From positions 1 through 47,947 of the IMG/VR virus record IMGVR_UViG_3300020129_000191: DNA of 47,947 nt; one strand, 5' to 3'. This document shows positions 8,404-15,960 of this stretch, one piece after another. Position numbers and translations under genes: made by a program. Position 1 is the first letter of the stretch; each line of letters begins with the position of its first letter. Source of the stretch: a virus. The notes under the pieces were generated by a model. It was not told where the DNA came from, ran no database searches, and worked only from the letters and a program-made list of their open reading frames with translations.

Positions 8404-8409
8404 GACGGC

Positions 8410-8859
8410 ATGACCCCCGACCGCTATCGCGAGTGCGTGGCCGCGCTTGGATACTCCTTGCGCGGCCTCGCCGGCGTGCTGACCTGCTCTGACCGGCTGA
8501 CCAGGGAGTGGGCGACCGGCGCCTCGCCAGTGCCCACCAGCATCGCGGTGTGGCTGGAAGCCTGCGCCGCGCTGCGCCGCTCGCCGAGCCGGCCCGAGCC
8601 GCCGCGTGACGATCGCGGGCGGCGCCGCAAGGCGGCAGCGCCACGCCTGCCGCCGCCGCCGAGGAACTGGCGCAGCAAGCCGGTGATCTGGATCACCCAT
8701 CGCGGCTACCAGATGTCACTGTCGCTCGCGTGCCGGGAAGCCGACATCTCCCGCCCGCTGGTCTACCATCGCGCCAAGCTCTGGAACGGCGACTTTCAGG
8801 CCGCCTTTGACGATCTCGTCGCGGAAAAGCGCCGCCGCCGTAAGCTGGAATCCGCTTGA
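8410..8859 (+). CDS. Two-helix-turn-helix DNA-binding protein, candidate regulator
   Basis: 149 residues. The N-terminal region (CVAALGYSLRGLAGVLTC, then DRLTREWATG) reads as a lambda-repressor-type helix-turn-helix; after a basic Pro/Arg linker (residues about 55-90) the C-terminus holds a second one (LACREADISRPLVYHRAKLW) like those in phage packaging or transposase-type recognition domains. It is the last gene before promoter copy 3, which overlaps its stop codon. A candidate for the factor acting on the repeated promoters, by inference only. Confidence 0.8.
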   Translation: MTPDRYRECVAALGYSLRGLAGVLTCSDRLTREWATGASPVPTSIAVWLEACAALRRSPSRPEPPRDDRGRRRKAAAPRLPPPPRNWRSKPVIWITHRGYQMSLSLACREADISRPLVYHRAKLWNGDFQAAFDDLVAEKRRRRKLESA

Positions 8860-8884
8860 CATAGTGCGCCACTTTATGGCATTT
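8856..8884 (+). promoter_or_regulatory. Repeated phage promoter, copy 3
   Basis: TTGACAtaGTGCGCCA at 8856-8871, again embedded in the stop codon of the upstream gene (TGA at 8857-8859). The -10 position (8879-8884) reads GCATTT. GCACACAC and a GGAGTCT element precede the ATG at 8916. Confidence 0.75.
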
Positions 8885-8915
8885 CGGGAAGGCACACACT
8901 CCTTGGAGTCTTCCC

Positions 8916-9113
8916 ATGACGAAGAAACACTACACCAGCGTCGCCAAAGCCTTCGCGGCCAGCGTCGCGCAATCCTCTGACCACTTCGACCGCGTCGCGC
9001 ATTTCACCGCGCTGCGCGAGATCGCCGATCGGCTCTGCGCCGTGTTCGCGCTGGACAATCCGCGCTTCGACCGCGAGCGCTTCCTGACCGCCTGCGGTCT
9101 GGCGGCGGAGTGA
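8916..9113 (+). CDS. Small helical protein, unknown
   Basis: 65 residues, first gene behind promoter copy 3 with GGAG upstream. A basic N-terminus MTKKHYTSVAKAFAAS is followed by helices (FTALREIADRLCAVFALDNP; FDRERFLTACGL). The C-terminal half resembles short phage/plasmid proteins ending in a ...FDRERFL..CG pattern. Function unknown. Confidence 0.78.
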   Translation: MTKKHYTSVAKAFAASVAQSSDHFDRVAHFTALREIADRLCAVFALDNPRFDRERFLTACGLAAE

Positions 9114-9118
9114 TCCCG

Positions 9119-9283
9119 ATGACCTTCCTGCAATTCTGGGGCGCGCTGAATGTCGCGCTCGCAGTGCGAGACGAGCCAGAGGCGTTGTTCGCCGAGGCTC
9201 GCGCTTGGTTTGGCTGGCGTCCCGTGGTCGCGGTCGATGCCCGGCTGATCAATCACGTCATCAACGACCGGAGGCCGGCATGA
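9119..9283 (+). CDS. Small protein, unknown (54 residues)
   Basis: Starts at the ATG at 9119, five bases after the preceding stop, and ends in an ATGA overlap with the next gene. Sequence begins MTFLQFWGALNVALAVRDEP and contains LFAEARAWFGW. Possibly an amphipathic or membrane-peripheral peptide. Supported by coupling on the 3' side; no family recognised. Confidence 0.65.
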   Translation: MTFLQFWGALNVALAVRDEPEALFAEARAWFGWRPVVAVDARLINHVINDRRPA

Positions 9284-9627
9284 CCGAACGCCCCGAAATG
9301 GAACTCTGGTTATCCGACGCGCGTGGGATTTACATCCCGCGCAACTTCGCTGCCAGCTTCGCCAATCGCGCCGCCACCGTTTCCGGCGTGACCGAGGAAG
9401 ATTGGGCCATCCTCGACGCCGGCCCGGACCACGAATTCTATTGGGACGCGTGGTCGGATGTCTGCGACAACGCGACAATCACCATGGAGGGTGTCGAATA
9501 CAGCATCCATCAGGATGGCGATTGCTGGCTGGTTCCCGACGGCATGGAATGGAGCGACCGCGAGGAAACTTTCGTCTGGCCGGAAGAAGCCGAGGCCGAG
9601 GATGGGGAGAACGACGATGCCGCATGA
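9280..9627 (+). CDS. Acidic conserved phage/plasmid protein, unknown
   Basis: 115 residues beginning MTERPEMELWLSDARGIYIP. The N-terminal SDARGIYIPRNFA and the later EFYWDAWSDVCDNATI and DGDCWLVPDGMEW give a pattern I associate with small proteins on plasmids and phages of proteobacteria. The C-terminus is very acidic (EEAEAEDGENDDAA), suggesting DNA mimicry or protein binding. Start taken at the ATGA overlap with the gene before. Confidence 0.78.
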   Translation: MTERPEMELWLSDARGIYIPRNFAASFANRAATVSGVTEEDWAILDAGPDHEFYWDAWSDVCDNATITMEGVEYSIHQDGDCWLVPDGMEWSDREETFVWPEEAEAEDGENDDAA

Positions 9628-10201
9628 TTGGCGCAAACAACTTGCCAGCGACGTGGATTTTGCCCGCTCGATCATTTTGTCGGTCGGCGAGGTGCAGCCG
9701 ATGTTCGTGCTGCACAGCCCCAAGCAATCCCATATGGTCGCCGCCCAATGGTCCAGCCGCGAGGAAAAGCGACTGACCCGCGCCCTGGTCCGGCTATTGG
9801 GCGTTGCCGAGGGTGTCGAGGCGATCAGCTTCATGTCTGAATGCTGGTCGGCTGAATATCGGCAACTGCCCGGCGAGTCTCAGGCCGCCACGCGGCGTCG
9901 CGCCGAGGCCGGCCCACCGGTCTCCGAACGCGAGGATCGCATCGAAATCCTCGTGGTGGTGAATGTCTACCGCGAGAACGACAAGCGCCACTGCCGGGGC
10001 GTGGTGATGGAGATCATCCGCGACGCGGACGGCAAGGTGAGCGATCTGGTCGAGCGCACCGATCCGGGCGGCGAGGAAGGTTTCGAAGGCCCCTTGGCCA
10101 ATCTCTTGGTCGATCCCGAGCCGACACCGGAACAACGCCAGCAGGCTCAGGCGATGTTGAGCAGCATGAACGTCCTGCACAAGCGGAGCACACTCCATTG
10201 A
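9617..10201 (+). CDS. Hypothetical protein, unknown
   Basis: 194 residues starting MPHDWRKQLASDVDFARSII, 11 bases inside the previous gene, with GGGGAGA upstream. The N-terminal half is alpha/beta (SVGEVQPMFVLHSPKQSHMV, RALVRLLGVAEGVEAISFMS); a later strand-rich segment reads DRIEILVVVNVYRENDKRHC. No recognised family. It ends in a TTGA junction with the next gene. Confidence 0.78.
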   Translation: MPHDWRKQLASDVDFARSIILSVGEVQPMFVLHSPKQSHMVAAQWSSREEKRLTRALVRLLGVAEGVEAISFMSECWSAEYRQLPGESQAATRRRAEAGPPVSEREDRIEILVVVNVYRENDKRHCRGVVMEIIRDADGKVSDLVERTDPGGEEGFEGPLANLLVDPEPTPEQRQQAQAMLSSMNVLHKRSTLH

Positions 10202-10476
10202 ACGACGGTATCGCGCGGCTCGCCGCGATCTATGCCCGCCTGCTGTGCGACGAGCGCAGCCTGCGGCAAGCCCGACCGACGGTCTATCGCCTGCCGACCG
10301 TCCCCGCCCTCTCGCCCGCCGCCCAGGCACTGCGGGCAGCCGCGATGCGGCTGTATGATCTCGCGCCGGAGGATGCCCTGCCGCACCTCGACGCGATCAA
10401 GCGCGTCATGGAGATCGACACCGGGGTCACCGACTCCAACGTGGTGCTGATGCGCGTCGCGGTGCTGCTGCCATGA
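10198..10476 (+). CDS. Small helical protein with TTG start, unknown
   Basis: 92 residues. The start codon is a TTG whose last two bases form the TGA of the preceding gene, so expression is probably coupled and weak. The sequence is helical with a Pro-rich break (LPTVPALSPAAQALRAAAMR). ATGA-coupled to the next gene. Confidence 0.7.
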   Translation: MNDGIARLAAIYARLLCDERSLRQARPTVYRLPTVPALSPAAQALRAAAMRLYDLAPEDALPHLDAIKRVMEIDTGVTDSNVVLMRVAVLLP

Positions 10477-10796
10477 GCGGCTTTCCCGAATTCGCCAACT
10501 CCAATCAGAACATCGAAGACTACATCGAACAACTCGACGACATCGTCGATCATCTGATCGACGCCTGCGACGATGATGTCGTCGCCAAGATGGCAGACCG
10601 GATCACCGACATCTTCGACGGCCAGACCTTCGCCGATATCGACATGGCGATGGCGTTCGCCATGACGGAAGCGCTCGATCGCCAAGCGGAATCGCTCACG
10701 GGCGGGCAGCCGAAGGATATGTTTGCCGTGATGCTGCGGATAATCTGGCGGATTCAGCAGCGACGCGCGGAGGATGGCGACAATGATCCAGCGTAA
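10473..10796 (+). CDS. Acidic helical protein, unknown
   Basis: 107 residues, strongly acidic in the first two thirds (NIEDYIEQLDDIVDHLIDAC, DDDVVAKMADRITDIFDG). A compact helical, negatively charged protein of this kind could mimic DNA, but nothing specific shows this. Overlaps the start of the following membrane protein. Confidence 0.75.
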   Translation: MSGFPEFANSNQNIEDYIEQLDDIVDHLIDACDDDVVAKMADRITDIFDGQTFADIDMAMAFAMTEALDRQAESLTGGQPKDMFAVMLRIIWRIQQRRAEDGDNDPA

Positions 10797-11232
10797 GCTG
10801 AAGCCGCCGCCGCGCGGCGCGTTCGATTGGATGCTCGGCAACATCCTCGACGAAGTGCCGCATGCGCCGGTGCCGCCACCGCCGCCACGCGACCCCGAGA
10901 TACGGCGCGTCGTGGTGAACATCGAGATCACGCCGCAGCGTCGCAAACCGAAGCCGAAGCCGCGCGCCGATCGCTGGCTGTTCGCCACGATGATCTGGCT
11001 GATCGTGCTGGCGATGTTCGCCTTCGCGCATGCCCAGCCGGTCGAGTGGCAGAACTACCGCCAGGGCTTCATGACCCACATGCACGGCAATGACGCCGAC
11101 GGCCGGGCGTGGACCGGGCAGAGCTATCGCCGGGGCTTCATGACCTACACCGACGTGCAGGGTCCTGGCGGGCAGTCGCAGCACTGCCGGTCCTGGCAGC
11201 AGGACTGGCGCAGCTTCACGCAATGCGACTGA
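10783..11232 (+). CDS. Single-span membrane protein with C-terminal YRxGFMT repeats
   Basis: 149 residues. A cytoplasmic Pro/Lys-rich N-terminus (PPPPPRDP, RRKPKPKPRA) leads to one transmembrane helix at about 65-84 (WLFATMIWLIVLAMFAFAHA). The outer part has a twice-repeated motif, YRQGFMTHMHGND and YRRGFMTYTDVQG, and ends with two Cys, a pattern also seen in short bacterial periplasmic proteins. Start set at 10783, ten bases after GGAGG; an ATG at 10774 is also possible. May alter the host envelope (for example superinfection exclusion), by inference only. Confidence 0.75.
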   Translation: MIQRKLKPPPRGAFDWMLGNILDEVPHAPVPPPPPRDPEIRRVVVNIEITPQRRKPKPKPRADRWLFATMIWLIVLAMFAFAHAQPVEWQNYRQGFMTHMHGNDADGRAWTGQSYRRGFMTYTDVQGPGGQSQHCRSWQQDWRSFTQCD

Positions 11233-11766
11233 TCAGCGCCGCCGGTCTGCCGACGACCCCGGACGCGGCGGGATGATGTAGAGCGGCACTGCCAGCGACG
11301 GCAGCGGTGGCAGCGTGTTCAGCCCAGCCGGCTTCGGCGCCTCGACCTTGGGCACCGGGACCGGCTTTCCCTTGCGGGGCTTCTCGGGCGCCTTGATGTG
11401 CAGTGCGCGCAGCCGCTTGGTCACGACATGCACGCAGCGCCCGAGCCGGATGCTGATCGCCTCGATCGGCATCCCCTGCACGCCGCGTAGCTCGCGCAGC
11501 ACTTCGTCCTGCACCTCGGTCCACACCGTCGCGGGCTGGCCGAAGCCGCCCTTGCCCTTCGCCTTGCTGGCCGGCGCTGGCGGCGGCTCTGGTGGCGCTG
11601 GCGGCGGCGCGGGCGGTGGCTCGGTCGGCGGCAGCCCTGGCAGGTCTGGCCCTTCCAGCGGGTCCGGCGGCGGCGTGGGCGCTGGTGGCTCCGGCGCCTC
11701 GATCGGCACCACACCGGGCGCCAGTGGCTCTGGCGCGGGCGCCTCGGGGTTCTCCGGCCGGTCCAT
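11233..11766 (-). CDS. GcrA-like helix-turn-helix protein with proline-rich N-terminus
   Basis: 177 residues on the minus strand, ending exactly where the convergent plus-strand gene ends. The N-terminal 70 residues are almost entirely Pro/Ala/Glu; residues about 78-125 (WTEVQDEVLRELRGVQ, GMPIEAISIRLGRCVHVV) resemble the homeodomain-like helix-turn-helix of GcrA-type regulators; the rest is a basic, Pro-rich tail. Probably binds DNA. Overlaps the stop of the gene upstream by one base. Confidence 0.75.
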   Translation of the reverse strand: MDRPENPEAPAPEPLAPGVVPIEAPEPPAPTPPPDPLEGPDLPGLPPTEPPPAPPPAPPEPPPAPASKAKGKGGFGQPATVWTEVQDEVLRELRGVQGMPIEAISIRLGRCVHVVTKRLRALHIKAPEKPRKGKPVPVPKVEAPKPAGLNTLPPLPSLAVPLYIIPPRPGSSADRRR

Positions 11767-12026
11767 CAGACTGCCGCCACCTTGGAATTCTCCGCCTCTC
11801 TCAGCTTGTCCGTCAGCGCTTCGTTCAACGCGACCATACTTTCGATCGGGTCGAGTCCGTCGGTGGCCAAGTATATTCCTGCCAGGGCGCGCTGGATACG
11901 CTTGGCCTTGGCTTGGGCGGCACGCCGCTCGCGCGCTGCCGTGATGTCATCGGCAGACCTTTCGTCCTGGCGTAGCTCGCGCGCCAACCGGCGCTCGCTG
12001 CTCGGCGAGAGAAACGACTCGGGCAT
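11766..12026 (-). CDS. Small coiled-coil protein, unknown
   Basis: 86 residues, basic and helical in the first half (SSERRLARELRQDERSADDI, AARERRAAQAKAKRIQRA). Head of a two-gene minus-strand unit divergent from the DUF932 gene; the 213-base gap between them holds promoter copy 4 for the other strand. On its own strand a TTGACG lies about 75 bases upstream with no clear -10. Confidence 0.72.
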   Translation of the reverse strand: MPESFLSPSSERRLARELRQDERSADDITAARERRAAQAKAKRIQRALAGIYLATDGLDPIESMVALNEALTDKLREAENSKVAAV

Positions 12027-12162
12027 GTCTGGGGTTCTCCGGACGCTTTTCGCGTGAGGATGACGGAATCCCTACGGCGGTTAGATTCATCGCGTCAAGT
12101 GGATCAAACAATTCCGGGCGAAAAATCGCTGGTTATTTCTGGCCGGATGGCCACGAATTCCA

Positions 12163-12191
12163 TTGACATGGTGCGCCAATCCGCCGATAAC
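12163..12191 (+). promoter_or_regulatory. Repeated phage promoter, copy 4
   Basis: TTGACAtgGTGCGCCA (12163-12178), 17-base spacer, GATAAC (12186-12191). A longer leader than the other copies ends in GCACATTCTCAGGAGTCT before the ATG at 12240. Confidence 0.82.
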
Positions 12192-12239
12192 CCGGAGGCG
12201 GCGTCATCCGACACCGCTGCACATTCTCAGGAGTCTACC

Positions 12240-13241
12240 ATGCCTTTTGACACCACCACGCTCGACGGCGATTTCGTCCCGATGAATCATCGGGAAGTTC
12301 AGCCGATCGCCGCCACCGTCCGCCGCGTCTTCGACGAAGACGGACGCGAGATCGCAGGCTTCCACCACATCATGAACGGCCAGACCGGCGCCACCATCCG
12401 CGTCGCGCCGGATACCTACACGATGGTGCAGAACGAAGTCGCCGTGGATACCATCGAGAGCGCACTGAAGCAGTCGCGGCTCGACCTGACCGACGCGCGC
12501 TTCGGCGTCGATTACTCCCATGATGGCGCGCGGATGTTCGCGCAGTGGATTCTGCCGGCGCACACCGCGCTGGTGAAGCCGGGCGTCGAGGCGACGCTGC
12601 GGCTGGTGCTGCTGAATTCCTACGACGGCACCTCGGCGCTGGTCGCCCGCACCGGCGCCTACAACTGGGTCTGCGCGAACACCTCGGTCTCCGGCAAGGA
12701 ATTCGCCAGCTTCCGCTTCACCCACTCGGGCGAGATCGACCTGTCGCCGGCGGTCGCCAAGCTGACGCGCGCGGCCGAGGAACACGTCGAGCAGGTCCGC
12801 CGTTGGGAGCAGTGGCCGCATATCCCGGTGACCGACCAGAGCATGCGCGCGGTGATGGCGTCGATCCCCAAGGCCAGCGAGTCGCAGATCGACGCGCTGA
12901 TCCACGCCTATCTGAAGGCGCGAGACGAGGATGAGTTCCAGGGCGGCGCCAATCTCTGGTGCCTGTTCAACGTGCTGACCGCTTGGGCGTCGGAGAAGGA
13001 CGCCTCGGCGCGCAGCGCCAACCGCGCTTACCGCAACTGGGGCCGCCAGAAGGACGTCGGCAGCGTGGTCGAAAGCAAGCTCTGGCAGGAACTGGCCGCG
13101 CAGCCGGTGCGGCGTCTGGTGCACGTCGCCGCGCCGCCGCTGGTGATGCCGGCCGCGCCGGTGGTCGAGGCTGAGATCGCCGCGCCGGCTCAGGCCGAGA
13201 TCGCCGCGCCGCTGCCAGCGGGCGTCACCATGATCGGCTAA
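12240..13241 (+). CDS. DUF932 family protein
   Basis: 333 residues. The sequence follows the DUF932 layout found on phages and plasmids: IAGFHHIMNGQTGATIRVAP, then MVQNEVAVDTIESALKQ, a central VLLNSYDGTSALVARTGAY with WVCANTSVSG, and a C-terminal SANRAYRNWGRQ. Residues after about 295 are an Ala/Pro/Glu-rich tail (VEAEIAAPAQAEIAAP). The molecular function of DUF932 proteins is not settled. Start chosen at 12240, directly after the AGGAGTCT leader; in-frame ATGs upstream precede the promoter. Monocistronic, followed by strong hairpins. Confidence 0.92.
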   Translation: MPFDTTTLDGDFVPMNHREVQPIAATVRRVFDEDGREIAGFHHIMNGQTGATIRVAPDTYTMVQNEVAVDTIESALKQSRLDLTDARFGVDYSHDGARMFAQWILPAHTALVKPGVEATLRLVLLNSYDGTSALVARTGAYNWVCANTSVSGKEFASFRFTHSGEIDLSPAVAKLTRAAEEHVEQVRRWEQWPHIPVTDQSMRAVMASIPKASESQIDALIHAYLKARDEDEFQGGANLWCLFNVLTAWASEKDASARSANRAYRNWGRQKDVGSVVESKLWQELAAQPVRRLVHVAAPPLVMPAAPVVEAEIAAPAQAEIAAPLPAGVTMIG

Positions 13242-13267
13242 AGGTTAACTGTGCTCGCTGAACGTCG

Positions 13268-13299
13268 GGTCCCGCAACGGTTGCAGCCGTTGCGGGACC
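13268..13299 (+). terminator. Perfect 13-bp hairpin after the DUF932 gene
   Basis: GGTCCCGCAACGG (13268-13280), six-base loop TTGCAG, and its exact complement (13287-13299). There is no T-run, so it may act as an RNA stabiliser or Rho-assisted terminator rather than a classical one. Confidence 0.6.
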
Positions 13300-13333
13300 G
13301 CTTGCTGAATTACCGGCACCGGTAGCTTCGGAG

Positions 13334-13360
13334 CGGGCGGCCCTCGGGTCGCCCGTTCTG
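13334..13360 (+). terminator. Second hairpin, probable terminator
   Basis: CGGGCG (13334-13339) pairs with CGCCCG (13350-13355), extended by GCC/GGT toward a CTCG tetraloop, and is followed by TTCTG. Probably ends the DUF932 transcript. Confidence 0.55.
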
Positions 13361-13422
13361 CGTTCGTGCTGCAAAACCTGACATCTTGTCCGTCATTCTG
13401 TCCGCCGATTCGATCGATTCGA

Positions 13423-13440
13423 CCTGTCAATTTTGACAGG
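13423..13440. promoter_or_regulatory. Palindrome CCTGTCAATTTTGACAGG
   Basis: 8-bp arms CCTGTCAA/TTGACAGG around TT, in the gap between two convergent transcription units. It could be a protein-binding site; the TTGACA inside it also looks like a -35 box but has no matching -10. Confidence 0.45.
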
Positions 13441-13445
13441 CACGT

Positions 13446-13706
13446 TCAGTGAACGGACCCTGCTTTCGGCGGCACTTCGATCGCCCGGTCGTTCTCGGCG
13501 TCGATCGCCATGCAGCGACCGACGGCAGCATCGAGCTTCGCTTTGGCGCGCTGGTGGATCAGCATGCCGTGGTCACGGTCGAACATGATGTCGGCGTCGT
13601 CGATGCCGATCGCCCTGGCGGTAAGATACTGCTGATGCAGCACCGCGATCTCGTGGTTGATAAAACCCTCGCCCCTGAGCTTCCTTCGCAGTTCCTTGTA
13701 GTTCAT
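13446..13706 (-). CDS. Small basic protein, unknown
   Basis: 86 residues starting MNYKELRRKLRGEGFINHEI. The start at 13706 overlaps the stop of the upstream gene (TGATG-type junction); the open frame extends further upstream but only as an antisense-like shadow. Helical, no recognised family. Last gene of a minus-strand unit. Confidence 0.72.
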   Translation of the reverse strand: MNYKELRRKLRGEGFINHEIAVLHQQYLTARAIGIDDADIMFDRDHGMLIHQRAKAKLDAAVGRCMAIDAENDRAIEVPPKAGSVH

Positions 13707-14248
13707 GGCGGCAGCCTTTTTCCCCTGGCGATCTCGTCGCGTATCTCGCTGGCGAAATGCTGCGCCAGAACGTCGAGGATCGCCAGCAGCTTGCCCTTCT
13801 CGACGGGCTGCGATGCCGGCTGGCCCGGCAGCGATCGGGTCCACGCGCGCAGCGTCATGTTGCCCAACACGATGGCTTCGATCATGCGCAACTGCTGGCG
13901 CGAGAACAGCGCGATGACCCGCCGCACCGCGCGCGCTGCCCGCACCTGAGAAACCGCCGCCGCGCCGCCGCCATGTCGCGGCTGCGGTTGTTGCTCGACG
14001 TAGATCAGCGGTCGCGCGGCGGAATATCCCATGGTCGCCAGATCGACCTGTTCGCGCAGCTTGTCGGCTGCCGCGATGTGCGCGTGGGTCACCCCGGAGG
14101 TGGCGAACGCCAGCATCCGGCGCAGCGGGTCATAGCTGCGCCAGCCGTGGATTTCGCGCGGCGTGCGCCGGGCGCCCGGCGTGATGTCGTCAGGGTCTCG
14201 CCATGTCGCACGCATCGCATGCGGTGGTGGCGCCTCGGTGCCCGCCAC
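13703..14248 (-). CDS. Hypothetical phage protein with C-terminal helical domain
   Basis: 181 residues. GTG start at 14248; an ATG at 14215 (MRATWRDPDDITPG) is an alternative. The N-terminal third is a flexible region with HGWRSYDPLRRMLAF; the C-terminal part (VIALFSRQQLRMIEAIVLGN, then KGKLLAILDVLAQHFASEI) looks like a helix-turn-helix-like helical bundle distantly reminiscent of DUF6456-type domains, which I cannot confirm. A DNA-binding role is plausible. Confidence 0.68.
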   Translation of the reverse strand: MAGTEAPPPHAMRATWRDPDDITPGARRTPREIHGWRSYDPLRRMLAFATSGVTHAHIAAADKLREQVDLATMGYSAARPLIYVEQQPQPRHGGGAAAVSQVRAARAVRRVIALFSRQQLRMIEAIVLGNMTLRAWTRSLPGQPASQPVEKGKLLAILDVLAQHFASEIRDEIARGKRLPP

Positions 14249-14286
14249 AGCGCCCGCCAGACGCTGCCGGGCGAGGCGTGGCGCCC

Positions 14287-14364
14287 TCAGTCGCCCCTCC
14301 GGTCCAGGCGCGGTGTGGTGCGTCCTGGCGGCTGCGGTGGGTCATCTCGATCGGGATCGGTCAT
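14287..14364 (-). CDS. Possible 25-residue peptide
   Basis: MTDPDRDDPPQPPGRTTPRL begins it; Asp/Pro/Arg-rich. It lies just upstream of the GTG-started gene and could be a leader peptide, or simply a chance frame. No clear Shine-Dalgarno. Confidence 0.25.
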   Translation of the reverse strand: MTDPDRDDPPQPPGRTTPRLDRRGD

Positions 14365-14382
14365 CGCCGCCCCAACATGGTT

Positions 14383-14406
14383 GCGGGCGGGTGTAACCCC
14401 GCCCGC
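14383..14406. other. Perfect 9-bp GC hairpin
   Basis: GCGGGCGGG (14383-14391), loop TGTAAC, CCCGCCCGC (14398-14406). It sits immediately before an orphan copy of the TGCACACACTCAGG leader (14406-14419). Downstream on the plus strand is a further inverted repeat, GCGCCTGA/TCAGGCGC (about 14441-14474), but no gene. The stretch 14365-14509 otherwise shows nothing I recognise. Confidence 0.5.
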
Positions 14407-14509
14407 TGCACACACTCAGGGAATCTGTCCGTTAAAGGAAAGCGCCTGACTGTGCCTTCAGCATATCAGGCGCCGAGCCATGCGCGCAACGCCTGATTGC
14501 TGACGCGGA

Positions 14510-15874
14510 TCAAGCCGCTGCGCCGTAGCCGAAGCGCTCGCGCTGCTCGCGCATGAAGTAGAACGCCCAGCCCTTCTTGTAGCCCTTCACCTTGGCGAAG
14601 GCTCGCGCCTGCGCCTCGGTGCGCGGACGCTGTTTGAACTGCGTCATTGACACCTTGCCCCAGCGCGCTTGCGCCTGCTTGGCGGACTCCGCCTCGATCA
14701 GATCACCGGCGACCTGCTCGACCACGCGCTTGCGGCCGAGGTTGATGCCGTCCACGTTGATCTCCGCCGGCGCACGCTTGACCTTCTCGACGCCATCGAG
14801 CGTCCAGACGCGGTCTTCTTCGGGCAGGCCGTGGCGCAGCGTGTTGCCCGCATGATCGAGCACGATCAGCGGCGCCCCGTCGGCCTTCGGCCGCATGCCC
14901 CTGCCAATCTGTTGCAGCGCCAGGATCAGCGAGCCGGTCGGCCGCAGCAGAATCACCGCACCGACCGACGGCACGTCCAGCCCCTCGCTGATCAGGTCGC
15001 ACGACGTCAGCACGTCGAGACCGTTATGCGCATAACAGTTTCCCAACGCCCCGATCAGCCGGTCGCGCTCGTCCTTGGACGTGCCGCCATGCACGCAGGC
15101 GGCGCGCAGCCCGGCGTCGCGGAACGCTTGGGCGACCTGCTCGGCGTGCTCGACGGTGACGCAGAAGGCGATGGCCGTTTTGCCAGCCGCGTGCCGGCGG
15201 TAGTGCGCAATCGCATCGCCGGTGACGATCTGCGCGCGCTTGGCCATTTCATCGCCGGCTGCCCAATCGCCGCCGACCTTGCGCAACCCGGTGGTGTCGA
15301 TTTGCTGCGGCGGGATGAAGACCTTGCTGCGTGCGAGATGTCCCGCATCGACAAGTTCCTGCATCGTGGGGCCGCAAATGATGGCGTCGAACAGGCCGCC
15401 GCATTGCGTGCCGAGACCAGCGCCATCGGTGCGCGACGGCGTCGCGGTAACGCCGAGCAGCTTCGCCTTGGTCTGCGACTTCAGCAGTGTGAACCACGTC
15501 TCCGCCACCGCGTGATGCGCTTCATCAATGACGATGAAATCGAACTGCGGAAGCTCGCGGTTCACCGCGCTCTGGATCGACAGAACCTGCACCGTCGCAT
15601 CGTGGTCGCGGTCGAGGCCGGCCGCGATGATGCCATGCGGCACGCCGCACCAGTCGAGCTTCGCCGAGGCTTGGCGGATAAGCTCGCGGCGATGCACGAA
15701 GACGCCGACCTTGCGGCCCTTGGCCGCCGCCGAGGCGACGATGTGTGAGAAGACGACGGTCTTACCGCCGCCGGTGGCAAGCTGATAGAGCGGCGCCTTG
15801 GCGCCCGCGACGTAGGCGGCGCGCAGCCGGTCGATGTCGGTGATCTGGTAGTCGCGCAGGATCAGGTCGTTCAT
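14510..15874 (-). CDS. SF2 DEAH-box helicase
   Basis: 454 residues with both RecA-like domains: Walker A ATGGGKT (33-39), DEAH (117-120), TATP (143-146), and in domain 2 SEGLDVP (296-302) and QQIGRGMR (321-328). This is the UvsW/RecG-like, type-III-res-like class of phage helicases that remodel forks or R-loops using ATP. The C-terminus is a basic helical tail. Its own promoter (copy 5) lies just upstream, with a leader ending CCGGAGCCACCC before the ATG at 15874. Likely part of the replication/recombination set with the primase-helicase. Confidence 0.94.
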   Translation of the reverse strand: MNDLILRDYQITDIDRLRAAYVAGAKAPLYQLATGGGKTVVFSHIVASAAAKGRKVGVFVHRRELIRQASAKLDWCGVPHGIIAAGLDRDHDATVQVLSIQSAVNRELPQFDFIVIDEAHHAVAETWFTLLKSQTKAKLLGVTATPSRTDGAGLGTQCGGLFDAIICGPTMQELVDAGHLARSKVFIPPQQIDTTGLRKVGGDWAAGDEMAKRAQIVTGDAIAHYRRHAAGKTAIAFCVTVEHAEQVAQAFRDAGLRAACVHGGTSKDERDRLIGALGNCYAHNGLDVLTSCDLISEGLDVPSVGAVILLRPTGSLILALQQIGRGMRPKADGAPLIVLDHAGNTLRHGLPEEDRVWTLDGVEKVKRAPAEINVDGINLGRKRVVEQVAGDLIEAESAKQAQARWGKVSMTQFKQRPRTEAQARAFAKVKGYKKGWAFYFMREQRERFGYGAAA

Positions 15875-15880
15875 GGGTGG

Positions 15881-15904
15881 CTCCGGACAGAATGTGTGCA
15901 GTCC
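15881..15904 (-). promoter_or_regulatory. Leader hairpin of the helicase mRNA
   Basis: CCGGAC and GTCCGG flank TGCACACATTCT in the leader. The 3' arm overlaps the ribosome site (CCGGAG), so folding would hide it. Confidence 0.45.
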
Positions 15905-15906
15905 GG

Positions 15907-15935
15907 CTCATAGCCTAAATGGCGCACTATGTCAA
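15907..15935 (-). promoter_or_regulatory. Repeated phage promoter, copy 5
   Basis: On the minus strand TTGACAtaGTGCGCCA starts at 15935; after a 17-base spacer TATGAG occupies 15912-15907. TGCACACA follows, as in the other copies. Confidence 0.85.
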
Positions 15936-15960
15936 CTACGGTCGCGGTCAGACTCACGTA

